A stretch of DNA of 42,472 bases from JBDSKH01 sp035556655 (GTDB taxonomy: Bacteria; Actinomycetota; Actinomycetes; Actinomycetales; Microbacteriaceae), in the NCBI GenBank assembly GCA_035556655.1, contig DATMFW010000009.1:1-42472 (forward strand). The letters are read 5' to 3'. The first letter of the stretch is position 1. Each line of letters opens with the position of its first letter. Shown here piece by piece: positions 1-8,228 of this stretch. The translations under genes and the position numbers were made by a program. The notes under the pieces are model-generated. The model was given only the letters and a program-made list of their open reading frames with translations. It ran no database searches and was not told where the DNA came from.

Positions 1-1
1 C

Positions 2-1165
2 GCGACGACCCGCGCCGAGTTCGCCCAGTTCGAGGCGAACCGCGCCGCCGCCGACCTGCACGCCGCGCTCGACGACGCCCTCACCGAGGCCCGCGAGAAC
101 CCCGACAGGTGGGTCGATCCGGCGTTCCAGGTGAAGCCGACTGAGCGCGCCGCGTTCGCCGAGCGCGCGGCTGCCGCCGACCTCGCCGTGCGGCTGAGCA
201 TGTCCGAGGGGTCGGTGCGTGCCCGCGCCTTCGACGGGCACACGCTGCGCCGCCTGCTCCCCCGACTCTGGCAGCGGTTCGTCGACGGCGAGGTCTCGCC
301 CGCGAACGCCCGGTGCGCAGCCGAACTCGCCCGGTCGCTTCCCGAGGACTGCGTGGCTGCGTTCGACGAGACCGTGGCGGCGGATGCGGCGCGCCTCACC
401 CCGGTCCGGTTCCGGCTGCGAGCGCGCGCCGTGCGGGAGCGTCTGCACAGTGTCAGCCTGACCGAGCGGTCGAAGGCCGCGACCGAGACCCGCGGCGTTT
501 GGATCGAGAACGAACTCGACGGCATGGCCGTGCTGTCGATGCGACTCCCCGCCGACGCGGCGCACCGCGGCTACGCGGCGATCGACGGCGCTGCTCGGTC
601 GCTGCGGGACTGCGGCGGCGAAGAGCGCACGCTCGACCAGTTCCGGGCCGATGTCGCAGCCGATCTCCTCACCGGGTCCGCCGGCGCTTCCCGCCCGAAC
701 GTCTCCGTCGCGGTGACGGTCCCCGTGCTCACGCTGCTCGGGGCGGGCGATGAGCCCGCGACGCTCGACGGCTACGGGCCGATCGACGCCGAGACCGCGC
801 GCCGACTCGCCGCCCACGCACCCTCGTTCACGCGCCTGCTCACCCACCCGATCTCGGGCGGGCTGCTCGACATCGACCGCACGAGTTACCGCCCGCCCGC
901 CGACCTGAAGCGCTGGCTCGCCGTGACCGACGTGCTATGCGCTTTCCCCGGGTGCGGGCGTCTGGCCCGGAACTCAGACATCGACCACACCGTGGACCAC
1001 CAGTACGGCGGAGCGACCCGCGCCGACAATCTGGCGCACCTCTGCCGACATCACCACCGCGTCAAACATCAGACCAGGTGGCGGGTGCGCCAAGGTCCCG
1101 ATCGGAAGATCACGTGGACGAGCCCCACCGGACATGAGCGGGACGCGGATCCGCCGCCGTTCTAG
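2..1165 (+). CDS. DUF222 / HNH endonuclease-like protein (13E12 repeat family), 5' partial
   Basis: The reading frame is open from the first bases of the window, so the true start lies upstream and about 387 codons are visible. A GTG at 131 is in frame, but the preceding codons read as normal protein and belong to it. The helical, Arg/Ala-rich body matches the DUF222 domain. The C-terminus carries an HNH-type module: CAFPGC, then DIDHTVDHQYGG, then LCRHHHRVKH, giving the paired Cys, the Asp-His and the final His cluster. Family members are abundant in actinobacteria, often in many copies, and are suspected mobile or recombination-linked nucleases; the substrate is unknown. It borders a patch of orphan genes, which fits an accessory locus. 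Confidence 0.85.
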   Translation, partial: ATTRAEFAQFEANRAAADLHAALDDALTEARENPDRWVDPAFQVKPTERAAFAERAAAADLAVRLSMSEGSVRARAFDGHTLRRLLPRLWQRFVDGEVSPANARCAAELARSLPEDCVAAFDETVAADAARLTPVRFRLRARAVRERLHSVSLTERSKAATETRGVWIENELDGMAVLSMRLPADAAHRGYAAIDGAARSLRDCGGEERTLDQFRADVAADLLTGSAGASRPNVSVAVTVPVLTLLGAGDEPATLDGYGPIDAETARRLAAHAPSFTRLLTHPISGGLLDIDRTSYRPPADLKRWLAVTDVLCAFPGCGRLARNSDIDHTVDHQYGGATRADNLAHLCRHHHRVKHQTRWRVRQGPDRKITWTSPTGHERDADPPPF

Positions 1166-1216
1166 GCAAGCCAAGACGGAAGTCGCATTTGCGCGGTTGA
1201 ATCGCCGAGGCGACCG

Positions 1217-1232
1217 GCTCACCGGAGTGAGC
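1217..1232. promoter_or_regulatory. Perfect 6-bp inverted repeat upstream of the DUF3761 gene
   Basis: GCTCAC-CGGA-GTGAGC lies just upstream of the TAGCGT box at 1236-1241 and overlaps the position of a -35 element. It could be an operator or a weak terminator stem for the HNH gene; there is no T tract. Confidence 0.3.
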
Positions 1233-1235
1233 GTG

Positions 1236-1241
1236 TAGCGT
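1236..1241 (+). promoter_or_regulatory. Putative -10 box, leaderless start of the DUF3761 gene
   Basis: TAGCGT fits TANNNT and is followed by 7 nt and then the ATG at 1249. Transcription would start at or next to the start codon. No Shine-Dalgarno sequence or good -35 is visible. Confidence 0.4.
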
Positions 1242-1248
1242 ACGGCGC

Positions 1249-1479
1249 ATGAGCGCCACGGCCGCGGGCAAACTTGGGCCGGTTCCCGCCCTTCTATTGG
1301 TTGGGTCGCTCATCGTGGCCGGCCTAACTGGCTGCGGCAACAACCATACGCCGCATACGACGCGTGATTCGCCCGCGGAGTCGCCCACCGCCTTGTGCCG
1401 CGACGGAACATACTCCTACTCCCAGAACCACCGAGGAACATGTTCTTGGCACGGCGGTGTCGCCGAGTGGTACGACTGA
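1249..1479 (+). CDS. Small putative lipoprotein with DUF3761-like C-terminus
   Basis: A 76-residue protein. It has a hydrophobic export signal at about residues 11-27 ending in the lipobox LTGC (Cys29), followed by a short Thr/Pro/Ser linker. The last 27 residues carry the pattern DGTYSYSQNHRGTCSWHGGV, typical of the small secreted DUF3761 domain, whose function is unknown. The protein is probably anchored on the outer face of the membrane. It stands alone between the HNH gene and two other orphan genes. The start is the ATG preceded by a TANNNT box at 7 nt. Confidence 0.7.
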   Translation: MSATAAGKLGPVPALLLVGSLIVAGLTGCGNNHTPHTTRDSPAESPTALCRDGTYSYSQNHRGTCSWHGGVAEWYD

Positions 1480-1603
1480 CGACGCGATAGTCACTGACTT
1501 CGTTTTGCACTTCGGAGGTTCCTCTCGCTAGTTGCGTCAACGAAGGCGAAGCGGCAGCCGGGGAGCCGGAGCGCAATTGCCGGTGCGGGCAGAAGGCCTG
1601 GGC

Positions 1604-1813
1604 ATGTCGGCGGATACGTGTGACACTTGCGCCATGCCGCTCATCGATCAGCAAGACATCGTTTTCGCATCGTCGCCCGGGAGGCCCTATACCGAGAGTC
1701 TCGCCGAGCTCAAGCGACAGCTTGAGAGCTACCCTCCCTGTCGAATCGTGTCGATAGCCACGCACACCCAGCTTGGTTCAACGGTCGTGACCGCAGTTAT
1801 CGAGACGATCTAG
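1604..1813 (+). CDS. Small hypothetical protein
   Basis: I do not recognise this protein. From the ATG at 1604 it is 69 residues with no signal peptide or membrane segment. AGAAGG at 1591-1596, 7 nt upstream, supports this start. The ATG at 1634 is an alternative giving 59 residues, and the frame also extends upstream to 1532. The predicted order helix (ESLAELKRQLESY) then strands (RIVSIATHTQ, TVVTAVIETI) looks like a small alpha/beta fold. The next gene starts 16 bp downstream in the same direction, so the two may be cotranscribed. Confidence 0.5.
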   Translation: MSADTCDTCAMPLIDQQDIVFASSPGRPYTESLAELKRQLESYPPCRIVSIATHTQLGSTVVTAVIETI

Positions 1814-1829
1814 TGATCGAGACCGGTTG

Positions 1830-2243
1830 ATGTCAAGACCATACGAAGAACGTCCGCCAGCCCGCCCCTCGCAGCTGCGTGCGCGACCCGCGTCGGCGCC
1901 GGCGAACGTCGAACGCGATCCTTCACCAATCGGTAAACGTTGGATACCCTGGGCCGGGCTCGCGGTGGCCGTCTTGATTGGTATCACTGTGGTGGCGCTA
2001 AGCGGGGGCTTGTCCTCACTCGACGACCGTGCCAGCGCCGCGTGCACCGACCGTCTCGTGGCCGTCGCCGGACCAACGTTCAAGGATTTTCGCGTGACCG
2101 AAGTGATCAGCAATCCTGCCAAGTCCTATGACATTCGAGGCACATATGTGGGCGGGACGTTTGCTTGCGCCGTCATTGGGCAAACCCTAGAGGTTCCGCA
2201 GGCGATCATTTTTCCGACCGGGAGCCCCCCACAGTCCTGGTGA
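1830..2243 (+). CDS. Hypothetical single-pass membrane protein
   Basis: A 137-residue protein with a Pro/Arg-rich cytoplasmic N-terminus (about 1-38), one membrane segment at about 39-60 (WIPWAGLAVAVLIGITVVAL) and an extracytoplasmic domain of about 75 residues with two cysteines that could form a disulfide. I do not recognise the family. An in-frame TTG sits directly before the chosen ATG. The gene ends 35 bp before the convergent stop of the transporter permease, with no obvious terminator between them. Base composition looks slightly less GC-rich than the housekeeping genes, which fits an accessory patch. Confidence 0.55.
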   Translation: MSRPYEERPPARPSQLRARPASAPANVERDPSPIGKRWIPWAGLAVAVLIGITVVALSGGLSSLDDRASAACTDRLVAVAGPTFKDFRVTEVISNPAKSYDIRGTYVGGTFACAVIGQTLEVPQAIIFPTGSPPQSW

Positions 2244-2278
2244 TTGACCTGGCGCTGACAGCTAACCGCGTTCCCCAC

Positions 2279-3205
2279 CTACGGCGCGACCCCGCCGCCT
2301 ACGCCGGCGTCCGGCACCTTCGCCACACTCACCTCACGCCCGCGCAACGCGCGGAAGATGCGCCCGCGCTTCGGGATGCGCGGCGCCCCGGCACCGGGAC
2401 CGGTCCGGGCCGCGACGATGCGCGCCACCCACGACAGCAGCAGGTTCGTCGCGAGGTAGACCACGAGCACGATGAGGAAGATTGAGAGCCGGTAGCGGTC
2501 CCCGTAGAAGTTCGACAGCTTCGGCACCAAGCGCAGCAGTTCGTCGTAGGCGATCACGTACGCGAGCGCCGTGTCCTTCAGCAGGACGACGAGCTGGGCG
2601 ATGATGATCGGCAGCATGTTCCGGGCCGCCTGCGGGAACTCGATGAGGAACCGTGTCGCGAGCGGGGTGAGGCCCACCGTCAGACCCGCCTCGCGCTGCC
2701 CGCGCGGCAGCGCGGCGATTCCCGAACGCAGGATCTCGCCGATGATCGCCCCGTTGTAGAGCCCGAGCGCGAGCACCCCCGCCCAGTACGAGCCCGTCGA
2801 GAAGACCAGCAGGACGAACAGCATCATCAGCAGCACCGGCATGCCGCGGAAGAACTCCAGCACGATGGTCGTCGGCACCCGCACCAGCGCGGTGCGGGCG
2901 GTGCGGCCGAACGAGAACAGCACCCCCGCGACGATCGCGAGCACGGCGCCGAGTCCCGCCATGCGCAGGGTGTTCAGGTAGTTCGAGCCCACGGCACGCC
3001 AGAAGGCGCGGTCGTTGACGATGTCCCAGCGGCTCCAGTCGAAGTATCCGGGCCGCGGCGAGCCATCGGCCCCGTTGCGCGGCAGCGCGAGCGACACGAT
3101 CACCCAGGCGAGTGCGCCCGCGACCACCAGGGCGATCAGCACACCGACGATGCGCGCGAGACGCCGGGCCCGAGGACCGGGAACGTCGTAGAGGACCGTG
3201 CTCAT
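2279..3205 (-). CDS. gluD: Amino-acid (glutamate-type) ABC transporter permease, GluD-like
   Basis: A 308-residue inner-membrane permease of the polar amino-acid (His/Glu/Gln) family. It has a membrane segment near residues 17-40 and several more through the central region. The cytoplasmic EAA loop that docks on the ATPase is visible as REAGLTVGLTPLATRF followed by a conserved Pro. The C-terminal tail is longer and more charged than usual, as in corynebacterial GluD. Its start overlaps the stop of the upstream permease by ATGA, indicating translational coupling. With the binding protein and ATPase upstream it forms a complete importer. Glutamate is the likely substrate by similarity of layout to gluABCD, but the ligand cannot be proved from sequence. 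Confidence 0.85.
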   Translation of the reverse strand: MSTVLYDVPGPRARRLARIVGVLIALVVAGALAWVIVSLALPRNGADGSPRPGYFDWSRWDIVNDRAFWRAVGSNYLNTLRMAGLGAVLAIVAGVLFSFGRTARTALVRVPTTIVLEFFRGMPVLLMMLFVLLVFSTGSYWAGVLALGLYNGAIIGEILRSGIAALPRGQREAGLTVGLTPLATRFLIEFPQAARNMLPIIIAQLVVLLKDTALAYVIAYDELLRLVPKLSNFYGDRYRLSIFLIVLVVYLATNLLLSWVARIVAARTGPGAGAPRIPKRGRIFRALRGREVSVAKVPDAGVGGGVAP

Positions 3206-3870
3206 CGCAGCACCGCCACGCGCTTCTCGACGAAGGCCTGCAAGCGTCCGAGCGGGATCGTGACGACGAGATAGAACACCGCGACCGACAGGAGGATCGC
3301 GACCACCTCATCCCCCCGTGCATTGATCGCGCCACGGGAGGCGCCGATCAGCTCGACGACGAAGAAGCCGCCCGCGACCGACGTGTTCTTGGTGAGAGCG
3401 ATCAGCACGTTCACGATCGGCGGGATCACCATGCGGATGGCCTGCGGCAGGATCACCTCGCCGAGCGTCTGCCCGAACCCGAGGCCGATGCTGCGCGCCG
3501 CCTCGGCCTGACCGACCGGGATGCTGTTCACCCCCGAGCGGATCGCCTCCGCGATGAACGGCGAGGTGTACAGCGTCAGCCCGATCGAGGCCAGCACGAA
3601 GAACTGCCCCCGCGAGTCCAGCCCCGCAGGGGCGAGCCCCAGGTTCGGCACGATGACGGCGAACCCGAGCAGCACGAGCGTGAGCGGCGTGTTGCGCAGC
3701 AACTCGGTGTAGACGGTGGCGACGGTGCGCATCGGGGCCACCGGCGACAGGCGCATCGCGGCGACGACGGTTCCGAGGATCAGCGCCCCGACGCCGGCGA
3801 TGCCGAGCAGCGCGAGGGTGCGCAGGAAACCGCCCCACAGCAGGGGGAGGTTCTCCAGAACCGCATCCAT
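3202..3870 (-). CDS. gluC: Amino-acid (glutamate-type) ABC transporter permease, GluC-like
   Basis: A 222-residue permease that pairs with the downstream one to form the membrane channel. It has about five membrane segments, beginning at about residues 12-36 (TLALLGIAGVGALILG). The EAA loop reads QAEAARSIGLGFGQTLGEVI followed by LPQA. The ATG is preceded only by a weak GGGCGG. The gene follows gluB after 32 bp and overlaps gluD by 4 nt. Confidence 0.85.
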   Translation of the reverse strand: MDAVLENLPLLWGGFLRTLALLGIAGVGALILGTVVAAMRLSPVAPMRTVATVYTELLRNTPLTLVLLGFAVIVPNLGLAPAGLDSRGQFFVLASIGLTLYTSPFIAEAIRSGVNSIPVGQAEAARSIGLGFGQTLGEVILPQAIRMVIPPIVNVLIALTKNTSVAGGFFVVELIGASRGAINARGDEVVAILLSVAVFYLVVTIPLGRLQAFVEKRVAVLR

Positions 3871-3902
3871 CGCGCCGCCCGGCTCGCCGTCAGGTCAGAC
3901 CG

Positions 3903-4790
3903 TCAGTACCGATCCACCGCCGGAGGCTCCGGCAGGTCGAGGACCGCACCGGCGGTCGACTCCCACGCGGCGTCCCAGCTGCCGTCCTCATAGGACTGCT
4001 CCAGGACGTCGTTGATCCACATCCGGAACTCGGTGTCCTCGAGCGCGAGCCCGATTCCGTACGGCTCCGCCGTGAACGGGTTGTTCACGACCTCGAACTC
4101 ACCGTCGCTCTGGTCGGCCAGCCCCGCGAGGATCACATTGTCGGTCGTCACCGCGACCGCCTGCCCGTTGCGGATCGGGTCGAGGCAGTCGGCATAGTCG
4201 GCGGCCTCGAGCACATTGCTGGTGTACTCCTGGATGTTCGTCACGGACGTCGAGCCGCTCACCGAACACACGGTCTTGTCCGGGTTGTCGGCGAACCATT
4301 CCGGTCCGTCGATGCCCTCCGGATTGCCCGCCGGCACCAGGATGTCCTGCCCGGCCTCGTAGTACGGCCCGGCGAACGAGACGACCTTCTTGCGGTCGTC
4401 GTTGATCGTGTAGGTCGCGATCACCAGATCGACCTCACCGCTCTGGATGAACGGCTCACGGTTCTGGGACACGGTCTCGACCCACTTGATGTCGCCGGGC
4501 GCGATGTCGAGCTGCCCGGCGATGATCTTGCCGATCTCGATGTCGAACCCGACCGGCACACCATCGGGCCCGGCCAGGCCGAAGAGCGGTTGGGCGAACT
4601 TCGTCCCGATCGTGATGGTGCCCGCCTCGGCGAGCTCGGCCATCGTCGTGCCCTCGTCGTACGGGACCTTCTCGCTCGTGGTCCCGTCTCCCCCGTCCCC
4701 CGCCGGCGCACCCGAATCGGTGCAGCCGCCGAGGATGAGCGCACCGGCCGCCGCGAGCGCGACGACGGTGCCTGCTGTTCGGAATCTCAT
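3903..4790 (-). CDS. gluB: Glutamate-type ABC transporter substrate-binding lipoprotein, GluB-like
   Basis: A 295-residue exported lipoprotein with lipobox LILGGC (Cys23) after a hydrophobic signal. The mature part is a family 3 solute-binding protein: the start of lobe 1 reads GTITIGTKFAQPLFGL, then GFDIEIGKIIAGQL, and the hinge region contains the Arg and Asp residues typical of amino-acid ligands. A clean GGGAGG lies 6 nt before the ATG. It is the second gene of gluABCD and, like many binding-protein genes, is separated from its neighbours by short gaps (31 and 32 bp) rather than overlaps. Confidence 0.88.
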   Translation of the reverse strand: MRFRTAGTVVALAAAGALILGGCTDSGAPAGDGGDGTTSEKVPYDEGTTMAELAEAGTITIGTKFAQPLFGLAGPDGVPVGFDIEIGKIIAGQLDIAPGDIKWVETVSQNREPFIQSGEVDLVIATYTINDDRKKVVSFAGPYYEAGQDILVPAGNPEGIDGPEWFADNPDKTVCSVSGSTSVTNIQEYTSNVLEAADYADCLDPIRNGQAVAVTTDNVILAGLADQSDGEFEVVNNPFTAEPYGIGLALEDTEFRMWINDVLEQSYEDGSWDAAWESTAGAVLDLPEPPAVDRY

Positions 4791-4821
4791 GGTTTCCTCC
4801 CCTGGTGTTCTCCCCCACCGA

Positions 4822-5568
4822 TCAGTGAGCGAGGATCTTCGACAGGAACTCCTTCGCGCGATCGGTCCGGGTGGCGTCGAAGAAGCCCTCGGGCGTCCCC
4901 TCCTCGACGATCCGGCCGTCGGCCATGAAGAGCACCCGGTCGGCGGCCTTCCGCGCGAACCCCATCTCGTGCGTCACGACCACCATCGTCATGCCGTCCT
5001 TCGCGAGGCCCACCATCACATCGAGGACCTCGGTGATCATCTCGGGATCGAGCGCCGAGGTCGGCTCGTCGAACAGGATCAGCTTCGGCTCCATCGCCAG
5101 GGATCGCGCGATCGCGACCCGCTGCTGCTGACCGCCCGACAGTTGCGAGGGAAGCTTCGCGGCCTGATCGGCCACGCCGACCCGCTCCAGCAGCTCCATC
5201 GCACGCTTCTCGGCCGCCTGCTTCGAGAGCTTGCGCACCCGCACCGGCCCGAGCGTCACGTTCTCGAGGACCGTCTTGTGTGCGAACAGGTTGAACGACT
5301 GGAAGACCATGCCGACATCGGCCCGCAACCTGGCCAGCTGAGCGCCCTCCTCCGGCAGCGGGGCCCCGTCGATGGTGATGGTGCCGCCGTCGATCGTCTC
5401 GAGCCGGTTGATGGCCCGGCACAGCGTCGACTTGCCCGATCCGGAGGGTCCGATGACGACGACGACCTCGCCACGGCCGATCGTGGTGGTGATGTCGTTG
5501 AGCACGTGAAGCTCGCCGAAGTGCTTGTCGACATGGTCGAGGACGACCAACGGCTCCGTCGGCGGCAT
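4822..5568 (-). CDS. gluA: Glutamate-type ABC transporter ATP-binding protein, GluA-like
   Basis: A 248-residue ATPase of the polar amino-acid importer family. The Walker A motif GPSGSGKS is at 40-47. The signature LSGGQQQRVAIARSLA is followed by Walker B LILFDEPTSALDPEM and the H-loop VVTHEMGFA. It energises the GluC/GluD channel. The ATG has no good ribosome-binding site of its own: the only strong one (GGAGGA) lies about 18 nt upstream and serves a two-codon minigene that ends 4 nt before this ATG. The gene lies 53 bp after trmH, so it may be transcribed from its own promoter or by read-through from the infC operon. Confidence 0.9.
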   Translation of the reverse strand: MPPTEPLVVLDHVDKHFGELHVLNDITTTIGRGEVVVVIGPSGSGKSTLCRAINRLETIDGGTITIDGAPLPEEGAQLARLRADVGMVFQSFNLFAHKTVLENVTLGPVRVRKLSKQAAEKRAMELLERVGVADQAAKLPSQLSGGQQQRVAIARSLAMEPKLILFDEPTSALDPEMITEVLDVMVGLAKDGMTMVVVTHEMGFARKAADRVLFMADGRIVEEGTPEGFFDATRTDRAKEFLSKILAH

Positions 5569-5572
5569 GACT

Positions 5573-5581
5573 TCAGTGCAT
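5573..5581 (-). promoter_or_regulatory. Two-codon minigene (ATG CAC TGA) in front of gluA
   Basis: On the minus strand GGAGGACGTG is followed by ATG CAC TGA, then AGTC, then the gluA ATG. The strong Shine-Dalgarno sequence is correctly spaced for the minigene but not for gluA, so gluA translation may depend on termination and re-initiation. Confidence 0.4.
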
Positions 5582-5621
5582 CACGTCCTCCGGAGCCGCT
5601 TCGCGGACTCCCAGACGATCA

Positions 5622-6416
5622 TCAGGTGCGCTGCGCGAACGCGCTCTCGTAGAGACAGACCGAGGCCGCCGTCGCCAGGTTGAGCGACTCGGCCTTCCCG
5701 TAGATCGGCACCCGCACCCCGCGGTCCGCGAGGGCCAGCGATTCGTCGGTCAGACCGTGGGCCTCGTTACCGAACAGCCATGCCGTCGGCGCGCCCAGGT
5801 CGTCCCGGATCACCGTCAGCTCATCGCCCCTGATGTCGGCCGCGAAGACCTGCAGCCCGGCAGCCCGCACGGCATCGACGGCCGCCGGCAGGTCGATGCC
5901 CTGCGCCACGGGTACATGGAAGATGGACCCGGTGGTCGAGCGCACCACCTTCGGGTTGTAGGCGTCCACGCTGCGACCGGTGAGGATCACGCCGTCGGCG
6001 CCCGCCGCATCCGCCGCCCGGATGATGGTGCCCGCGTTGCCCGGGTCACGCACCTCCTCCAGGATCGCCAGCAGGCGGGGGGCGCTGGCCATCAGCTCGG
6101 CCAGCGACACCGGAAACTGGCGGCAGACGGCGAGAACCCCCTGCGGCGTCACCGTGTCGGACATGGCGCCGAGCACCGCGTCGCTCACCTCTTCGACCCC
6201 GATCCCCGCGTCGGCCGCCGCCTGCGCCAGCGCTCCGTGCCGTTCGAGCGCGGACCGGGTGGCGAAGAACTCCACGACCGTCGCCGGGTGGAACGCGAAC
6301 GCCTCACGGACGGCCTGCGGCCCCTCGGCGAGGAAGAGCCCGGCCTCGGCGCGCGCCGACCGTTTCGCGAGCTTGGCGACGGCACGCACCCGCGGGGAGC
6401 GGGGGTTGTCGATCAC
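5622..6416 (-). CDS. SpoU/TrmH-family RNA 2'-O-methyltransferase
   Basis: A 264-residue protein of the SPOUT class. An N-terminal L30e-like substrate-binding domain (about 1-100) is followed by the trefoil-knot catalytic domain. Motif 1 is visible as DPGNAGTIIRAADAAGADGV, motif 2 as WLFGNEAHGL and motif 3 as VPIYGKAESLNLATAASV. It transfers a methyl group from SAM to a ribose in rRNA or tRNA; the exact nucleotide cannot be assigned. It starts 15 bp after rplT and is therefore probably the last gene of the infC-rpmI-rplT operon. This linkage is common in actinobacteria. Confidence 0.88.
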   Translation of the reverse strand: MIDNPRSPRVRAVAKLAKRSARAEAGLFLAEGPQAVREAFAFHPATVVEFFATRSALERHGALAQAAADAGIGVEEVSDAVLGAMSDTVTPQGVLAVCRQFPVSLAELMASAPRLLAILEEVRDPGNAGTIIRAADAAGADGVILTGRSVDAYNPKVVRSTTGSIFHVPVAQGIDLPAAVDAVRAAGLQVFAADIRGDELTVIRDDLGAPTAWLFGNEAHGLTDESLALADRGVRVPIYGKAESLNLATAASVCLYESAFAQRT

Positions 6417-6431
6417 GAGACTCGACCGCCG

Positions 6432-6812
6432 CTATGCGGCGGGGGCGTTCACGTCCTTCGGCAGAGCCGACTTGGCCGCCTCGACCAGGCCCGCGAACGT
6501 GGCGGGCTCGTTCACGGCGAGCTCGGCCAGGATGCGGCGGTCGACCTCGATGCCGGCCAGACCCAGACCCTGGATCAGCCGGTTGTAGGTCAGGCCGTTC
6601 TGGCGGGCGGCAGCGTTGATGCGCTGGATCCAGAGGCGACGGAACTCGCCCTTCTTGGCGCGACGGTCGCGGTAGGCGTAGACGAGCGAGTGGGTGACCT
6701 GCTCTTTGGCCTTGCGGTACAGCCGCGAGCGCTGGCCGCGGTAACCCTCGGCGCGCTCCAGGATCACCCGGCGCTTCTTGGCGGCGTTGACCGCCCTCTT
6801 GACACGTGCCAT
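6432..6812 (-). CDS. rplT: 50S ribosomal protein L20
   Basis: A 126-residue basic protein beginning MARVKRAVNAAKKRRVILER, then GYRGQRSRLYRKAKEQV, both hallmarks of L20, an early 23S rRNA assembly protein. AAGGA lies about 9 nt before the ATG. Third gene of infC-rpmI-rplT. The intergenic region before it contains three near-copies of a 9-mer. The C-terminus is a few residues longer than the E. coli protein (118), which is normal for actinobacteria. Confidence 0.97.
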   Translation of the reverse strand: MARVKRAVNAAKKRRVILERAEGYRGQRSRLYRKAKEQVTHSLVYAYRDRRAKKGEFRRLWIQRINAAARQNGLTYNRLIQGLGLAGIEVDRRILAELAVNEPATFAGLVEAAKSALPKDVNAPAA

Positions 6813-6823
6813 CTCAGTTAGTC

Positions 6824-6863
6824 CTTATCGAATCTTGGCTTATCGAAGCTGTGGCTTATCGAA
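6824..6863. repeat. Three-copy short tandem repeat between rpmI and rplT
   Basis: CTTATCGAA (plus strand) occurs at 6824-6832, 6839-6847 and 6855-6863, a period of 15-16 bp, with partly conserved bases in between. On the mRNA each copy reads TTCGATAAG. The copy nearest rplT runs into AAGGA, the rplT ribosome-binding site. Confidence 0.7.
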
Positions 6864-6871
6864 GCGGGGGC

Positions 6872-7058
6872 TTACTTGCCCAGCAGCCGCTTGATGACCT
6901 TGGCGTCCTGCGGGGCGAGGACGACCTCGCGGTTCAGGCGACGGGTCTTCTCGGAGGACTTGCCCTCCAGGTTGTGGCGCATGCCGGCGCCCTGCTTCAT
7001 GACCTTGCCGGAACCGGTGAGCTTGAACCGCTTCTTCGTACCGGAGTGCGTCTTCTGC

Positions 7059-7066
<8 letters not shown>
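6872..7066 (-). CDS. rpmI: 50S ribosomal protein L35
   Basis: A 64-residue basic protein starting MPKQKTHSGTKKRFKLTGSG, the standard L35 sequence, with the conserved C-terminal VIKRLLGK. The ATG lies inside the last codons of infC (8-nt overlap), so translation is coupled to infC. Confidence 0.97.
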
Positions 7067-7661
<595 letters not shown>

Positions 7662-7842
7662 GCGGGTTCTCCTTCGTTGTTCACTGCACGAAGGAAAGAG
7701 ATTCCACGGCCTGCGCCGCCACAACACCCTGGCTACCGGACCTGATGAACACGGTCCGGCGGAGTGAAACTGACCCGATAGCCTTGAGATGCGGCGAGCG
7801 GGTGGGATTTCTCCACTTCGTTGGTCCGGATCTGGCCCGGAG
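7662..7842 (-). promoter_or_regulatory. Long structured leader of the infC operon
   Basis: About 180 nt separate infC from the likely promoter (TAAACT on the minus strand, plus coordinates 7851-7856). A perfect 7-bp stem CCGGACC/GGTCCGG with a 10-nt loop lies at 7736-7759. No T run follows it, so it is not an obvious terminator. A ribosomal-protein-controlled leader is possible, by analogy with infC-rpmI-rplT leaders elsewhere. Confidence 0.4.
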
Positions 7843-7871
7843 CCCGCATGAGTTTAGCAGAGGAACAGCGC

Positions 7872-8228
7872 GTGAGCGATGAGACCCCGTTCGTCGACGT
7901 CGAAGGCGCCGTGCGCGACATCTCCGAGGTGCCGGCTGTCGAGCTGATCAACACGGTCGCCGTCCACCTGATGAGCGCGGCCGCGGTCAAGCTGGGGCTC
8001 GGCGACGGGCCGGATGCGTCGGCCGAGATCGATCTGGACGAGGCGCGCAAACTGATCACCTCGCTCGCCGGCCTGGTGACCGCCGCCGCCCCGGAGATCT
8101 CGGACTCGCACGCCCGTCCGCTGCGCGACGGGCTGCGTTCGCTGCAGCTCGCCTTCCGCGAGACCTCGGCGATCCCCGACCCCGTCGGGCAGGGTCCCGG
8201 CGAGAAGTGGACCGGCCCGGTCAGCTAG
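7872..8228 (+). CDS. DUF1844 protein
   Basis: A 118-residue protein with the DUF1844 core: EVPAVELINTVAVHLMSAAA, then LDEARKLITSLAGLVTAAAP and RPLRDGLRSLQLAFRE. The function is unknown; the gene is regularly found beside infC in actinobacteria. It is soluble and helical. The GTG at 7872 has AGAGGA 7 nt upstream. The in-frame ATG at 7848, with GGAG 5 nt upstream, is an equally usable start adding 8 residues. It is divergent from infC across about 210 bp and its last codons overlap the convergent decarboxylase gene by 8 bp. Confidence 0.88.
   Translation: MSDETPFVDVEGAVRDISEVPAVELINTVAVHLMSAAAVKLGLGDGPDASAEIDLDEARKLITSLAGLVTAAAPEISDSHARPLRDGLRSLQLAFRETSAIPDPVGQGPGEKWTGPVS

Noticed and set aside
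1455..1490. tRNA-like D-arm pattern (GCCGAGTGGT) near the end of the DUF3761 gene
   Set aside because: It is the coding sequence of the conserved HGGVAEWYD tail, and no anticodon or T-arm follows.
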